Positions 54,701 to 64,000 of a stretch of 64,000 bases of DNA are shown one piece after another. A program made the translations under genes and the position numbers. The stretch comes from Dendrocalamus latiflorus. Lineage: Eukaryota; Streptophyta; Magnoliopsida; Poales; Poaceae. The DNA lies in the NCBI GenBank assembly GCA_017311315.1, contig CM029654.1:4657382-4721381 (forward strand), given 5' to 3'. The notes under the pieces are model-generated. The model saw only the letters and a program-made list of their open reading frames with translations, made no database searches and was not told the origin of the DNA. Each line of letters starts with the position of its first letter. Positions within the stretch are counted from its first letter, which is position 1.

Positions 54701-56675
54701 ATGCCCTGCAGTGGTGTTAAGCTAGCTGCAACGGTACGGCCTATCATGCTAAGACAATAACTTGGGTTATCCTATAGGATCTACGCACGTGGTGCAGTGC
54801 TGCTGCAATTGATAGCTAGCTTAGGCACACCCTTCTGAGATTCTCGACAACTTAGCCTCGTCAGCTCTTGGATATACGTGTTGGTGCACGGAAACGTGCA
54901 TGTAAACTGTGAGTTCAAATGATTGCCATGCATATGTCCAGACTCTGGATCAGACTACATATCACATCTAGCTAAACTCGAGCTAGCTAAGTGATCTCTA
55001 GGGACAAAGCAAGCTAGCTAGTGTGGTGTCTTCTGATATAGGTGGCTGGGCCTCGACAGTGGAACATTAGAAAGCCATGCATGCATCTTAGCTAAGATTA
55101 GTAATAACATTTTGTTATTTAATAAAACAGAATAAATTTCTACTTTATCAACTAAAAAGTCACATCAGACCATTATAGAAAAACAATAACTAGACATTGT
55201 CCCAAAATATTACAATAATATTATCACGCAGGGCTAAAATCTTTAACAAGGCTAAATAGTTGCCTGATTATTACAATACCACTAGGAACATGAGTACTTC
55301 TAGCTAATAATTATACAAATACTGAAACTAAGGATACAAGTATGCTATTATACACTAGGTTCCACATATTATCTACTTGTAGCCGGCTACTCATCCCAGT
55401 CTCGTATAGGGCATCCACTTCATAGCGGCATATTTAGGGTCAAGTCCATCCCCTCAGCATAGCTGCTCTCCACATAGACATCATCTGTACCGGATAGATC
55501 TCTGGACGGACTAGTCCATAACAAAAGAGAACAGTAGCACGAATGAGTACAACGGTACTCAACAGCATTAATAGCAAATATGCAACTTTATGGACATCAA
55601 CCACATCCATGGATTCTATCTCAGCTCACGTCATCTCGAAAATAAGTGTTTTTATGTTGAAGAAGATTTTAGATTTTAAATTTAGAAATCTACTAATCAC
55701 CCGCATGACAAGATAGAACCCCTATTTGGTTCCCATAGCCTCCAATTTAGGAGATATGCGTGAATTCATAGTTTATATAGCATTGCGCAAGTTTGTACCA
55801 CTTTACTCATAACTACTCTGGTTTTTATTTCAAATGGTTAATTGTATTTCCTTAGATGCGATGCTCAAATTAAAGAACATAAATTTTCCCTCTATTTTCG
55901 TATAGTATACCTCTACCCGACTAGGGTATCTCTAGTCATTGGTCAAGCTAGATGTATCTTCACTCGACACTCCATTGCGCTAATATAGGCGTTAGGGTTA
56001 TCCTTTATGGCCCTGAGTCTAATTGAGATCATGCTTGTGAAATCCCCTAGATAATCTATATACACATTGTGGAGTGTACAATAACATGATAGAGTTACTA
56101 ATTCTACCCATCTTAGATAGGACCATAGTCGATACGACAGATACGACCCATTACATGAGTAAAAGCGGGCAAGTCCTTAGATTATATCTATATGCAAAAG
56201 GTCCCCACCTGCCTCCCTGCACTTTTCCAAAGGTACCCTTTGCCTACCAGATACTTCACTATAGGTCAACTGCTCCTTTAGTTGAGCCCGCTAAATCTCC
56301 ATCCACCATTCTCCCATCATCAATTGTATGTATTCGCGTGATCTTAGACAGTGCACTATTCACAGAGAGTCCGAATTTATATATTCGGGTCCCGACACAA
56401 TGCTATTGATTTCGAAGAAATTTGTCAGTTGCAATATTACTGCGTTGTATTTGTTCATGTATATGGATATTTACATGTAGTCTTTTGTATGCACTTGTGT
56501 GTATGGAGTCGTAGAATTTATGAGTTGTATATTATTATTTCACTAGAATGAGACTTGTGAATATATTTTGTTTATTCAAGGCTCTTGTAATGTAATCTGG
56601 TCCTGCGTATGCTCATAGAAATTTCCTCGCCATTCAGTCATTAAACATTAAATAAATTTCATTCCAACTCTCTAA
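54701..56675. other. AT-rich intergenic sequence, no supported gene
   Basis: A 111-codon frame at 56074-56409 has no recognisable motif. The tract may be decayed retroelement LTR sequence, but I find no boundaries or coding pieces. Confidence 0.4.
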
Positions 56676-56914
56676 GGGCCTGCTCTTTAAGTCAAAAGCT
56701 GGCGGCTTTTGGCTTTTGCTACAGTACCTAACTTTCAAACGGAGTATTTTCTCAAGACGGGGTTTACAAGTTAAACGATCTACACGTTAAAAGCCCAACA
56801 TCTGTACCAGCCAAAAATCACAAGTGAGTATCTCTCCGTAATTTATACCGTAAACAGTCAAAATTTAAAAATTTCAGTCAAAAATCATAAGCCGCAGCCG
56901 AAAAGAACAGACCC
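56676..56914. mobile_element. PIF/Harbinger (Tourist-like) MITE
   Basis: Ends GGGCCTGCTCTTT and AAAGAACAGACCC with TAA on both sides (56673-56675, 56915-56917). It lies 60 bp from the MULE 2 terminus. Confidence 0.85.
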
Positions 56915-56973
56915 TAACTCGCCGGTTAGGTTAGGGTTAGATTTAACTGACAGTGTGTGGTGTTTCACTTCAC

Positions 56974-57290
56974 GAAATTTGGACCTATTTGGACCCCAAA
57001 ATACCAAGAATTCCGTTTTGGCCCCCTGTACAAAAAAATTCCACTTTTGGACCCCTTCCCACCGCGGGATTCCCACGTCGCGCCACGTGGGCCGGTCGTG
57101 CGGAACGTGGCCACACGACCGAGCTGGCGGCGCGCCCGGGCGCGCGTCTCCCCGCCGACCGCGCGTCTGACGCCCCGAGCGCGCGTGTGCCGGCGCGAGC
57201 GCGCGTTTGCCCGGCCGACCGCGTGTCCCGCCCCCGCCCGAGCGCGCGTCTTGACACCCGACCGCGCGTCCTGTGCAGCCGACCGACAAA
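56974..57290 (+). repeat. MULE 2 terminal inverted repeat (one end)
   Basis: The outer ~100 bp are clearly but distantly similar to the MULE 1 TIR. The hairpin is degenerate (GGCCGGTCGTGCGG..CCACACGACCGAG). The inner part is repeated GCGCGCGTCT/GACCGCGCGT blocks. Confidence 0.85.
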
Positions 57291-57659
57291 ATTTGTATTG
57301 ACTGTGTATATATATTTATACATATATAAAGTTATTATTTAAAAAATTTATTTGTATATATAAAATGAGTGGAAAAATATGAATTTGAAGTGGAGTCCAC
57401 TGTACTGCTTGTGTAATTTTTTGTGCAAATTTGAAAATTTAAAATATTGTTTCGTAGAGTACGAAAGAAATTTGTGTGAAGTAACGATTAGCGTATTTGT
57501 GATTTTCATATATTGCTTACCGTGAAAAATGTGTTGAACTGACAATAACAAATTTCGATCATGGTATGTTGTTTTATTGGAAGTAATTTAAAGAAAAATT
57601 TTTTGAGCACAAATGTGATATGAACAATTGAAGGAAATGAAGGAAAGTGATATTGAACA

Positions 57660-58220
57660 CGTATGATTATAAGTTTTGTTAATTTTGTAGTTGTGAATCA
57701 GAAAAAAATTTGAAAAAATTGTAAAACAAGTTTATGTTGATTATATGTTGTAGATGCATAAAAAATTTGGGTAAAATTTTTTTAGGAACGATTGTGCGTA
57801 GAACGATCGATATATAAAGTGGTAAGTGATGTTTGTATGTTTTGTTAATTTTGTAGTTATAAACGAACTGCGTAAAAATCAGATAAAGTTGCAATAGAAG
57901 TTTATATTCAATGTAAGTTGTAGATGCATAAAAATATTTGGTAAATTTTTTTTAGGAACGATTGACCGTAGAACGGTCGATACGTAAAGTGGTAAGTGAA
58001 TTTTAGGGTTTGGTCTGTTATTAGGGTTTGCAATCTCCGTGATTGTTTTCAGTTTTGGCAATTTTGTAGTTATAAACTGGATAAAAATCAGATAAAGTTG
58101 TAATAAAAGATTATGTTCATTGTAAGTTGTAGATGCATAAAAAATTTTGGTATATTTTTTTTAGGAAAGATTGACCGTAGAACGGTCCATACATAAAGTG
58201 GTAAGTGATATTTTGAAGGT
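57660..58220 (-). repeat. MULE 2 subterminal ~185-200-bp repeats
   Basis: Three units with AAGTGGTAAGTGA, GTAGAACG(A/G)TCGATA and GTTGTAGATGCATAAAAA. In the two inner units the palindrome GACCGTAGAACGGTC is exact. 57300-57660 is AT-rich with no gene. Confidence 0.8.
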
Positions 58221-58391
58221 GAGGACCGCTATGTTAATATTGTTAAATGAGGTGCTACGTGAATCATGGAATGCGAAAATACGAGATATTAAACTTCATA
58301 ATACAGTTGGGAGTAACATGCCGCGTAGATTTTTATTACATGCATAACATATAGCATGATTGCGACTAACCCACCCAACTGCTCGTACGAC

Positions 58392-59182
58392 CTACTGTGT
58401 GGACCGGGGCCACTTTCCCTTCCTTGCCCGCTCGGCGTTGAACTCCTCCGCGGCCTCTTTTGCCTTAGCCGCAATTTCCCTCTTTCTCTCGCGCTCCATC
58501 TCGCGAGCCTCCCGCTCCCTACGCGTGCACGCTTCAAGATGAGCTTGCGTCTCGCGCTGTATATGCAGGGTGTGCTCGTGCTTGCGGCGCTCCTCCTCCA
58601 GCAACTCCTTCTCCTTTGTGACATTCCACTCCTCGAAGTCGAGGGTCCATTGGTCCTCAGGGTGGATCTCAAGATCGATCCATTTGCGGTAGGCACATAG
58701 GGGCTCTGGAGACTGTAAATAAAAGAGAGATATTGTTAGTGCGTGTTGTGAAGGAGAAAAGGTAGGGGAAAATGGTGCATGTGGTCGTTACCGGCTGCCG
58801 ATAGGTTGCGGTGTCAAAACGGCGGTTGGGGTAGTCACTGGAGTAGTTTGCGCAACCCCAGTACCGCATACCTAGACTGATGCGGTGCTTAGACTTGAAG
58901 AACTTGCACACGTCCCCGCACCAACAAAGGGGAGGTGTCTCCCCCTCAGGTGGTAGTTGTGGCGAACGCTCGGTGGGGACGTCCGGGATGGGGTTGTTGC
59001 TACGCGGGCGCTCTGGGGGGACCTTTCATCGTAGCACGATGGGCTTGTTCTACCCGGGCCTGTATCGCCCTTATTTTCTCATCGCGGGCGGCATCGCGGG
59101 CTGCAGCTGACCGTGCTATGTCACGGGTCTCCTCCCAATCCTTCACCATCTTGTCCCATTGCTTCTTCTTGCCTTTGTCCAT
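58392..59182 (-). pseudogene. GRF3 counterpart in MULE 2, frameshifted
   Basis: Start 59182, TATA (minus TATAAATT) near 59267-59261, stop at 58392-58394. Gene layout is the same as 12568-13359: a basic first block (MDKGKKKQWDKMVKDWEE), GRF finger, intron, charged coiled coil ending WPRSTQ. Codon 41 is CAG here, so the MULE 1 stop is absent. The same C-run has 6 C, which sends the first block into a stop after MKGPPRAPA and leaves the finger in another frame. The coiled-coil part is nearly identical to MULE 1 (one residue noted, His for Arg). Confidence 0.8.
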
Positions 59183-59354
59183 CCCGGTTGGGTGAGGGAA
59201 GCGCGATGTAGTATGAGGTTTGGATGTGCAATGTTCGCTGGGAAATGGAATGCATACCAATTTATAGGGGCCGTTTTGTCTCTACTCGTACGTGTAAAGA
59301 TGGTCCGCGTGGTCGTAGCAGTGAGTAAAGATGGGAGTGCTGCGATATCACTGA

Positions 59355-59880
59355 AAAAAGGCCCCCGTTTTGTCATGTCACTGCCCAAAGCTGGCATCTT
59401 TTGTCATCTCACTGAGCAAAGCTGACCTCTTGTTGTCATGTCACTGAGCACAGCTGCCCTCTTTAGTACTGTCCCTGCCCAAAGCTGGCATCTTTTGTCA
59501 TCCCACTGAGCAAAGCTAACCTCTTTTGTCATATCACTGAGCAAAGCTGCCCCGTTTTATCATGTCACTGCGCAAAGCTGGCATCTGTTGTCATCTCACT
59601 GAGCAAAGCTGCCTCGTTTTGTCATGTCTCTGAGCAAAGCTGCCCCGTTTTATCATGTCAGTGCGCAAAGCTGGCATGTGTTGTCATCTCCCTGAGCAAA
59701 GCTGCCCCGTTTTGTCATGTCTCTGAGCACAGCTGCCATGTTTTGTCATCTCACTGAGCAAAGCTGGCCTCTTTTTGTCATTTGACTGAGGACAACTGCT
59801 CTCTTTAGTAATGTCACTGCCCAAAGTTGGCATCTTTTGGCATCCCACTGAGGACAACTGCTCTCTTTAGTAATCACGAA
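59355..59880. repeat. 31-bp repeat array B1 (upstream of GRF3 counterpart)
   Basis: About 16 units, reverse orientation to the MULE 1 arrays (TTTTGTCATGTCACTGAGCAAAGCTG...). It preserves orientation relative to the GRF3 gene. Confidence 0.9.
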
Positions 59881-60400
59881 TTGGCTATACTCATGCCTTT
59901 TGGCATTGTTTAGGTGTTTAGCTCTCGCCAATGGCCTCTTATCTCTAAATACAGAGCATCAGTGCACACTCAGTCACCCAAGCTAGAAATGATGTCCTCC
60001 TTATTCAAGCCACGGGGAACCGAAGATGATGGCCTCATTCGGTAAGAGGTGTTATTTGATCCAATATAAAATTTATTTCATTGTCAATATTATGTACATC
60101 TGTCCCGGTATGCATTTTATGCTTTCTTATGTAATGCCTTTTGAATGTGATGTGTATCATTGCACTTGGGACTTTCAGGGAATGACTTATTGACTTTGAC
60201 ACTAGCTCAGGGACTGAAAATGGATAATTGATGAGATAGGCTCGTCCCCTGAAGACCTGCAGGAATTTGTGCATTCACTCTCTTACGTGTACGTAGAAAA
60301 TTGTACCACACGTCATTCTGCCAAGTTAAAGTATTAGCCTAATATGTATATGTCGTAATGGCCTAGCCAGAGTCATCAAGCAGCTCGGTAGGCGGTAGCT
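59881..60400. other. inter-cassette segment, possible short exon
   Basis: An ATG at 59988 opens an 18-codon block ending at a GTAAGAG donor (60041). A segment with GACACTAGCTCAGGGACTGA at about 60198 is also found at 13855 in MULE 1. I cannot assign a gene. Confidence 0.35.
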
Positions 60401-60404
60401 TAAC

Positions 60405-60560
60405 AGCAGCCCGTTTTGTCTAGTCACTGAGCAAAAGCTGACCTGTTTTGTCTAGTCACTGAGCAAAAGCTGACCTCTTTTGTCATGTCACTGAGCAAAG
60501 CTGGCCCTTTTTGTGAGGTCACCTCAAAAGCTGGCATGTTTTGTCTCCTCACTGAGCATG
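60405..60560. repeat. 31-bp repeat array B2 (upstream of GRF1 counterpart)
   Basis: Five or so units (CCGTTTTGTCTAGTCACTGAGCAAAAGCTGACC type). It ends about 60 bp before the GRF1 TATA box. Confidence 0.85.
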
Positions 60561-60736
60561 GTGTGGGGTCAAGATTTGTGTTGTCTGTGGTCTTTGTGCG
60601 TGAGGCTACCCCCCACACAGCCTATAAAACGGAGCCATCCCTCACATACTCCCTGGCCATGTTATCAGTCACCTCCTGAGTAAGTTGTTCATAATCTGTG
60701 TAGTTTTATTTCGTGCTCACTCCCCAAGACTAGGCA

Positions 60737-61142
60737 ATGAGTCAGCTCAGCACGTCTTCATGGGCACCCACGGTGATGTGCCCAAATTGCAACTTGGTGG
60801 TTAGACGTAGGACATCACAGACGGCCAAGAATCCCGGGCGACACTACTACAAGTGCCCCAATCACTCGGTGAGTCATATTGTTTCGGGTTTATTCAAATC
60901 GTGGTGGTATGTTTAAAAATCTTCTTGTCATGGAATCGCAGGAAGCTCATGGTGGTTGCCGATTCTGGGTGTGGGAGGATGAAATGGGAAATAGGAATGA
61001 CAGTGTTCGCCGTGAGAGAGTTGTCGTGGGGGGTTGCGACCCCGTCGGGATGCAGCATCGTTTCGACAGACTAGAGTGGAAGATAAATTTAATGTTGTGT
61101 GCTATTTTGTTTCTTGTGTTTATTGTTATCCTCAAGTTGTAG
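60737..61142 (+). CDS. GRF1 counterpart in MULE 2: GRF zinc finger with membrane tail
   Basis: Exon 1 is 60737-60868 (44 codons) and exon 2 is 60942-61142, with the same exon lengths as in MULE 1 and 110 residues. The finger is CPNCN, NPGRHYYKC, CRFWVWEDE; the C-terminal helix is MLCAILFLVFIVILKL. TATA (TATAAAAC) at 60623. Intact frame. Here it is back-to-back with array B2 and converges on the GRF4 counterpart, unlike in MULE 1 where it converges on PMD. Confidence 0.85.
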
Positions 61143-61628
61143 TGCTGGAGGTTATCCTCGTGTATGTTCGCAATGTTTTATGCTATCTTGTCGTCAAGCT
61201 CTTTTGGTAATGTTTTATGTACGGTTGTGTTGTATTTTAGTTCTTGTGTTCGTTGGTGTGTTGGTGGTTGTACTACTTGCTACATGTCATGTACATGAAA
61301 TGTATGAGTTGTTCGTGTTGTCTTTGCCTGATGCCTTCTCCTCGTATATGTTGGTAATTTTTTATGGAATTTTTTGTACGGATAATCCCTTTTTTATTTG
61401 ATATATACATTGGTAAGTGATATTTTTATGTTACTAAGAATTAGTGTACCAAGAGTATGTTAATATTGTTAAATGACTTGCTATCTGAATCATTGAATGC
61501 GAACACACGAGATAATAACCTTATGTGAATAGAAATAAACTTCATAACATGCTGCGTACAATTTTATTACATGCATAACATATAGCATGATATGCGACTA
61601 ACCCACCCAACTGCTCGTAACATTTTGT

Positions 61629-62238
61629 CTACTGGGTGTAGCGTGGTTGTTTTCCCTTTTTATCGCGCCTTGAAGATGGCTCCGCTGCATCCTTTTTCCT
61701 GTCATTCTTGGACTTGAGAGCTGCCTCCCGAGCTTGAAGCTCTTCCTCCTGATGCTTGATGGCTGCTTCACGCAGACTTAGCTGCTCCCGCCTCCTTTGC
61801 AGCTCATCCTCCTTGCCCTTCAGACGGATTTGGTCCACCCTCACGCGGCGCTCTTGCTCACGCCGCAGCTGTCGTTCCACCTCGCGAGCCTGAGTCATCT
61901 TGACAAAGTATTGTCCTTTGTTTTCCACCTCCACTGCCTGGTTATGTGGCCATGTCGGCGACACCCGATCCACCCATTCGATGAACCTGCAAGCCTATGT
62001 GTGGCATGGTAGATGTCATGGATCAAGTTGAAAAACGACAACGAGAAACAAATGATTTAGTTGTCGTCGTTACCATGAAATCGTCATCCAGGTTTGGACA
62101 CTTGAAGAACCTACGGCCGTATTTGGCTCGCTCTTCTTGATCCGTCCAGACTCCCAACATCGTCCTAAAGCCGCAGCGGCACTTGGGGCGCTCATGCCAC
62201 TCCGGCACTCCAAATGGGTCGGACCTCCAGGAAGACAT
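61629..62238 (-). CDS. GRF4 counterpart in MULE 2
   Basis: Exon 1 is 62238-62074 and exon 2 is 61994-61629; 176 residues, exactly as in MULE 1. Finger PKCRCGFRT, YGRRFFKCPNLDDDF, then ACRFIEWVDRV after the intron. The last Cys and the aromatic residues fit the GRF pattern better than the MULE 1 copy (CGFMEW). Charged helical tail ends PRYTQ. Its 3' flank (GAGCAGTTGGGTGGGTTAGT) is the GRF3-type flank, not the one that follows GRF4 in MULE 1. Confidence 0.87.
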
Positions 62239-62609
62239 TGTTGTGTAGTAGTATTGTGAAGGCTTGAGGAGGAGATGTGGTATGGAAGACATAGGAGGCC
62301 TTTATGTAAGCAGGTTATCTGGTGCAGTGGGCATAATCCATGGAAATGTCCCTATGTAGGCTTTTCAGAGCCTGTATCCTGTATTTATGAAACAACAAGG
62401 AAAGGTGACATGAAAACTCACTGGAAAGGATACATGCCTATGACGTGAACACTCACTGTAAAGGCTACAGCCTACGCCCCTATTTTGTTGGTTTCTGTAG
62501 CGATAGGCTTTTCAGAGTAGCAATAAATGTTCCTATGTAGGCTTTTCAGAGTAGCAATAAATGTTCGTATGAAGGCTTTTCAGATCGTAGTCTTTATGTA
62601 GGCAGTTTA

Positions 62610-62745
62610 GCTGGCATGTGTTGTCATCTAACTGAGCAAAGCTGCCCCGATTTGTCATATCACTGCGTAAAGCTGGCATGTGTTGTCATCTCACCGAGTA
62701 AAGCTGAGCGCTTTTGTCTTGTCTCTGGGCAAAGCAGCCATCTTT
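62610..62745. repeat. 31-bp repeat array B3 between divergent GRF4 and GRF2 counterparts
   Basis: About four units (TGGCATGTGTTGTCATCTCAC.GAGTAAAGCTG type). The 62380-62600 interval next to it has three copies of a short unit GTAGGCTTTTCAGAG(TAGCAATAAATGTTC). Confidence 0.85.
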
Positions 62746-62831
62746 TGTCCCGCCATTCGATATAAATAGCACGGTAGAGGTCCCATGAAGTTGTAGCCAG
62801 AAAACCCTGTAAATCGAACAAAGTACATACC

Positions 62832-63423
62832 ATGGCGGAAGATGAGGGGCCAGTCGGATATGGGTCACCGAAGGAAGACCTTCCCTTGGAAAGGAGGGAG
62901 ATGTTCGGACCACAGTACCGCTTGCTACCAAGCCGGCGTGCGCAACCAGCGTGGCCGAAATGCAGACACAATGAGTACGTGGTCGTGCAGGTCCTGGAAG
63001 GGCCGAACGATGGCGGGCGCCGTTTCTTCCGATGCCCACGCTCCGGGGTACAAATTACTAATAGCACATTTTTATTGCTTATGGACCCTCCATGTTTACT
63101 GTCATTTTTCGCAGATGGCGAAATGCGACTTCTCCCGCTGGATCGACCCTCCTCATGAACGGTATATTGACCGTTATGTGGGTACTTTATGGGACCGAAT
63201 AATGGACTTGGAGTACCGAATGGAGACTCTCAATGAGGAGAACAATGAGCTCCGCCAACAGATGCAACGCGAGAGGGGAAACGAGGAGGTTGTCAACATA
63301 GGAAGCTCTTATGATCCCACATGTTGCTGCGCGAACCCGAGCTGCATATGTGCGTGCCACTACCACGATGGCCAGCCCCGTCCGAGGCGGCCCCCTCAGC
63401 AGTTCTCCATGTGGGTGCCATGA
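62832..63423 (+). CDS. GRF2 counterpart in MULE 2
   Basis: Exon 1 is 62832-63047 (72 codons, same as MULE 1) and exon 2 is 63115-63423; 174 residues. Finger PKCRHNEYVVVQV, GGRRFFRCPRSG, KCDFSRWIDPP. Coiled coil DLEYRMETLNEENNELRQQM, then CCCANPSCICACHYH. TATAAATAG at 62761. It ends at QFSMWVP, six residues earlier than the MULE 1 copy. It converges on the PMD gene, a position held by GRF1 in MULE 1. Confidence 0.85.
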
Positions 63424-63875
63424 GGCTCGTTTGGCATGTAGGCCACGAGGGTACGGAATGTGTTGATGCTGTGCCAGTAGGACTGTTGTGTTGATGTTTT
63501 GGGTGTAGAACTTTCCATAAATTCTGTCTGTATGTGCAATGTATGTGTTGTTTCGTGTTGTAAGTGCATGACGCCTTCATTTTCTGTGACCTTCATATTC
63601 TGTGCCCTCTTTCCATAACGATGTAATGTGCAACGTTGTTAAGCATGTGATGAATTGGTTGTTATGTACGTGGAGTTGTTATCACAAGGCAAAAAAATTG
63701 TCGTCAAGCTATGTCTTCTCCCGCTACCCCGTGTTGTCATATCTCAGTTTGTTGTATGCCGTACTAAATCAAAGAACTTAGAGCAACCCTTTTATACTGG
63801 AAACCATCTTTGAACATCAAACCATCAAGCACTTGAAAAACATCACAAATATTACAAAAGCACAATTTAAAAAAT

Positions 63876-64000
63876 TCATTCATCATCTCGTCGCCGCCGC
63901 CTCGTACGGCGCATATGATCCTCTGAGAAGGTGAACCTACTAGGGGAGCGGGGTGCATCGCGAAGATCGTACTGCGAGGGGTGTGGCCGAGGCGGCGGTG
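63876..64000 (-). CDS. PMD gene 3' end of MULE 2 (truncated by the window)
   Basis: The minus strand reads PPPPRPHPSQYDLRDAPRSP ... EDHMRRTRRRRRDDE and stop at 63878-63876, closely matching the last exon of the MULE 1 PMD gene (9390-9590). The rest lies outside the window. Confidence 0.8.
   Translation of the reverse strand, partial: PPPRPHPSQYDLRDAPRSPSRFTFSEDHMRRTRRRRRDDE

Larger units (their letters stand above)
56974..64000 (-). mobile_element. MULE 2: one end of a second PMD/GRF-carrying MULE, cut by the window
   Basis: It starts with GAAATTTGGACCTATTTGG, related to the MULE 1 terminus, followed by GGCCCCCTGTACAAAAAAATTCC and the same kind of GC-rich inner TIR. By comparison this is the MULE 1 right end in reverse orientation. 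It carries counterparts of GRF3, GRF1, GRF4, GRF2 and the 3' end of the PMD gene. Its transposase, if present, lies beyond 64000. The 9 bp before the element are TCACTTCAC and should recur at the unseen end. Confidence 0.88.

Overview
This is plant nuclear DNA, most likely from a grass. The reasons are GT-AG split genes, a GC-rich cereal-like RPL31, dense nested transposons (Copia, MULE, hAT, PIF/Harbinger MITEs, a LINE stub), tRNA-iMet primer sites and telo-box promoter sequence. The species cannot be named from sequence alone. Only two host genes can be supported: a seven-coding-exon gene resembling the plant 'gar2-related' proteins with a DIL-like C-terminal half (31301-34853, +) and the ribosomal protein gene RPL31 (49422-52987, -). 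Almost everything else is mobile DNA.

Layout. 364-1380 is a Ds-like hAT element with perfect 8-bp target duplications. 1403-20842 is an old Copia element (minus strand, gag remnant only) whose two ~0.89-kb LTRs have been split by later insertions: a 14.3-kb Mutator-like element (MULE 1, 1704-16044, perfect 9-bp TSD), a 1.1-kb hAT (16087-17201, perfect 8-bp TSD) and a 672-bp foldback element (19832-20503). 20843-28300 is intergenic with MITEs and short duplications. 28430-35060 is the gar2-like gene, whose introns hold a solo LTR, a MITE and a LINE stub. 35429-41497 is a young, apparently intact Copia with 129-bp LTRs. 42590-46663 is a second MULE type carrying a plant-mobile-domain (PMD) gene. 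49422-52987 is RPL31, with a Copia remnant and a MITE in its intron. 56974 to the end is one end of a second large MULE (MULE 2), related to MULE 1 but inverted.

The standout is the MULE 1/MULE 2 family. Beyond a decayed mudrA transposase (3935-6596), MULE 1 carries a PMD protein gene and four small two-exon genes, each encoding one GRF-type zinc finger. In three of them the finger is followed by a coiled-coil or charged tail, and in the fourth by a C-terminal membrane helix. All four types recur in MULE 2, but in a different order and with different neighbours. Every one of the eight GRF genes has an array of a degenerate 31-bp repeat just upstream of a TATA-like box; some arrays lie between two divergent genes. 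The GRF cassettes also share 3' sequence and subterminal repeats with a GACCGT-n3-ACGGTC palindrome. The TIRs of the two MULEs are clearly diverged while some internal cassettes are nearly identical, so cassettes seem to have been exchanged between elements. I regard this modular, shuffled cargo of zinc-finger genes as the candidate undescribed system.

A second unusual structure is the Copia at 35429-41497. Its leader contains a ~0.7-kb inverted copy of its own 5' untranslated and gag sequence beginning at the primer-binding site, so a transcript of the element should fold into a long gag hairpin.
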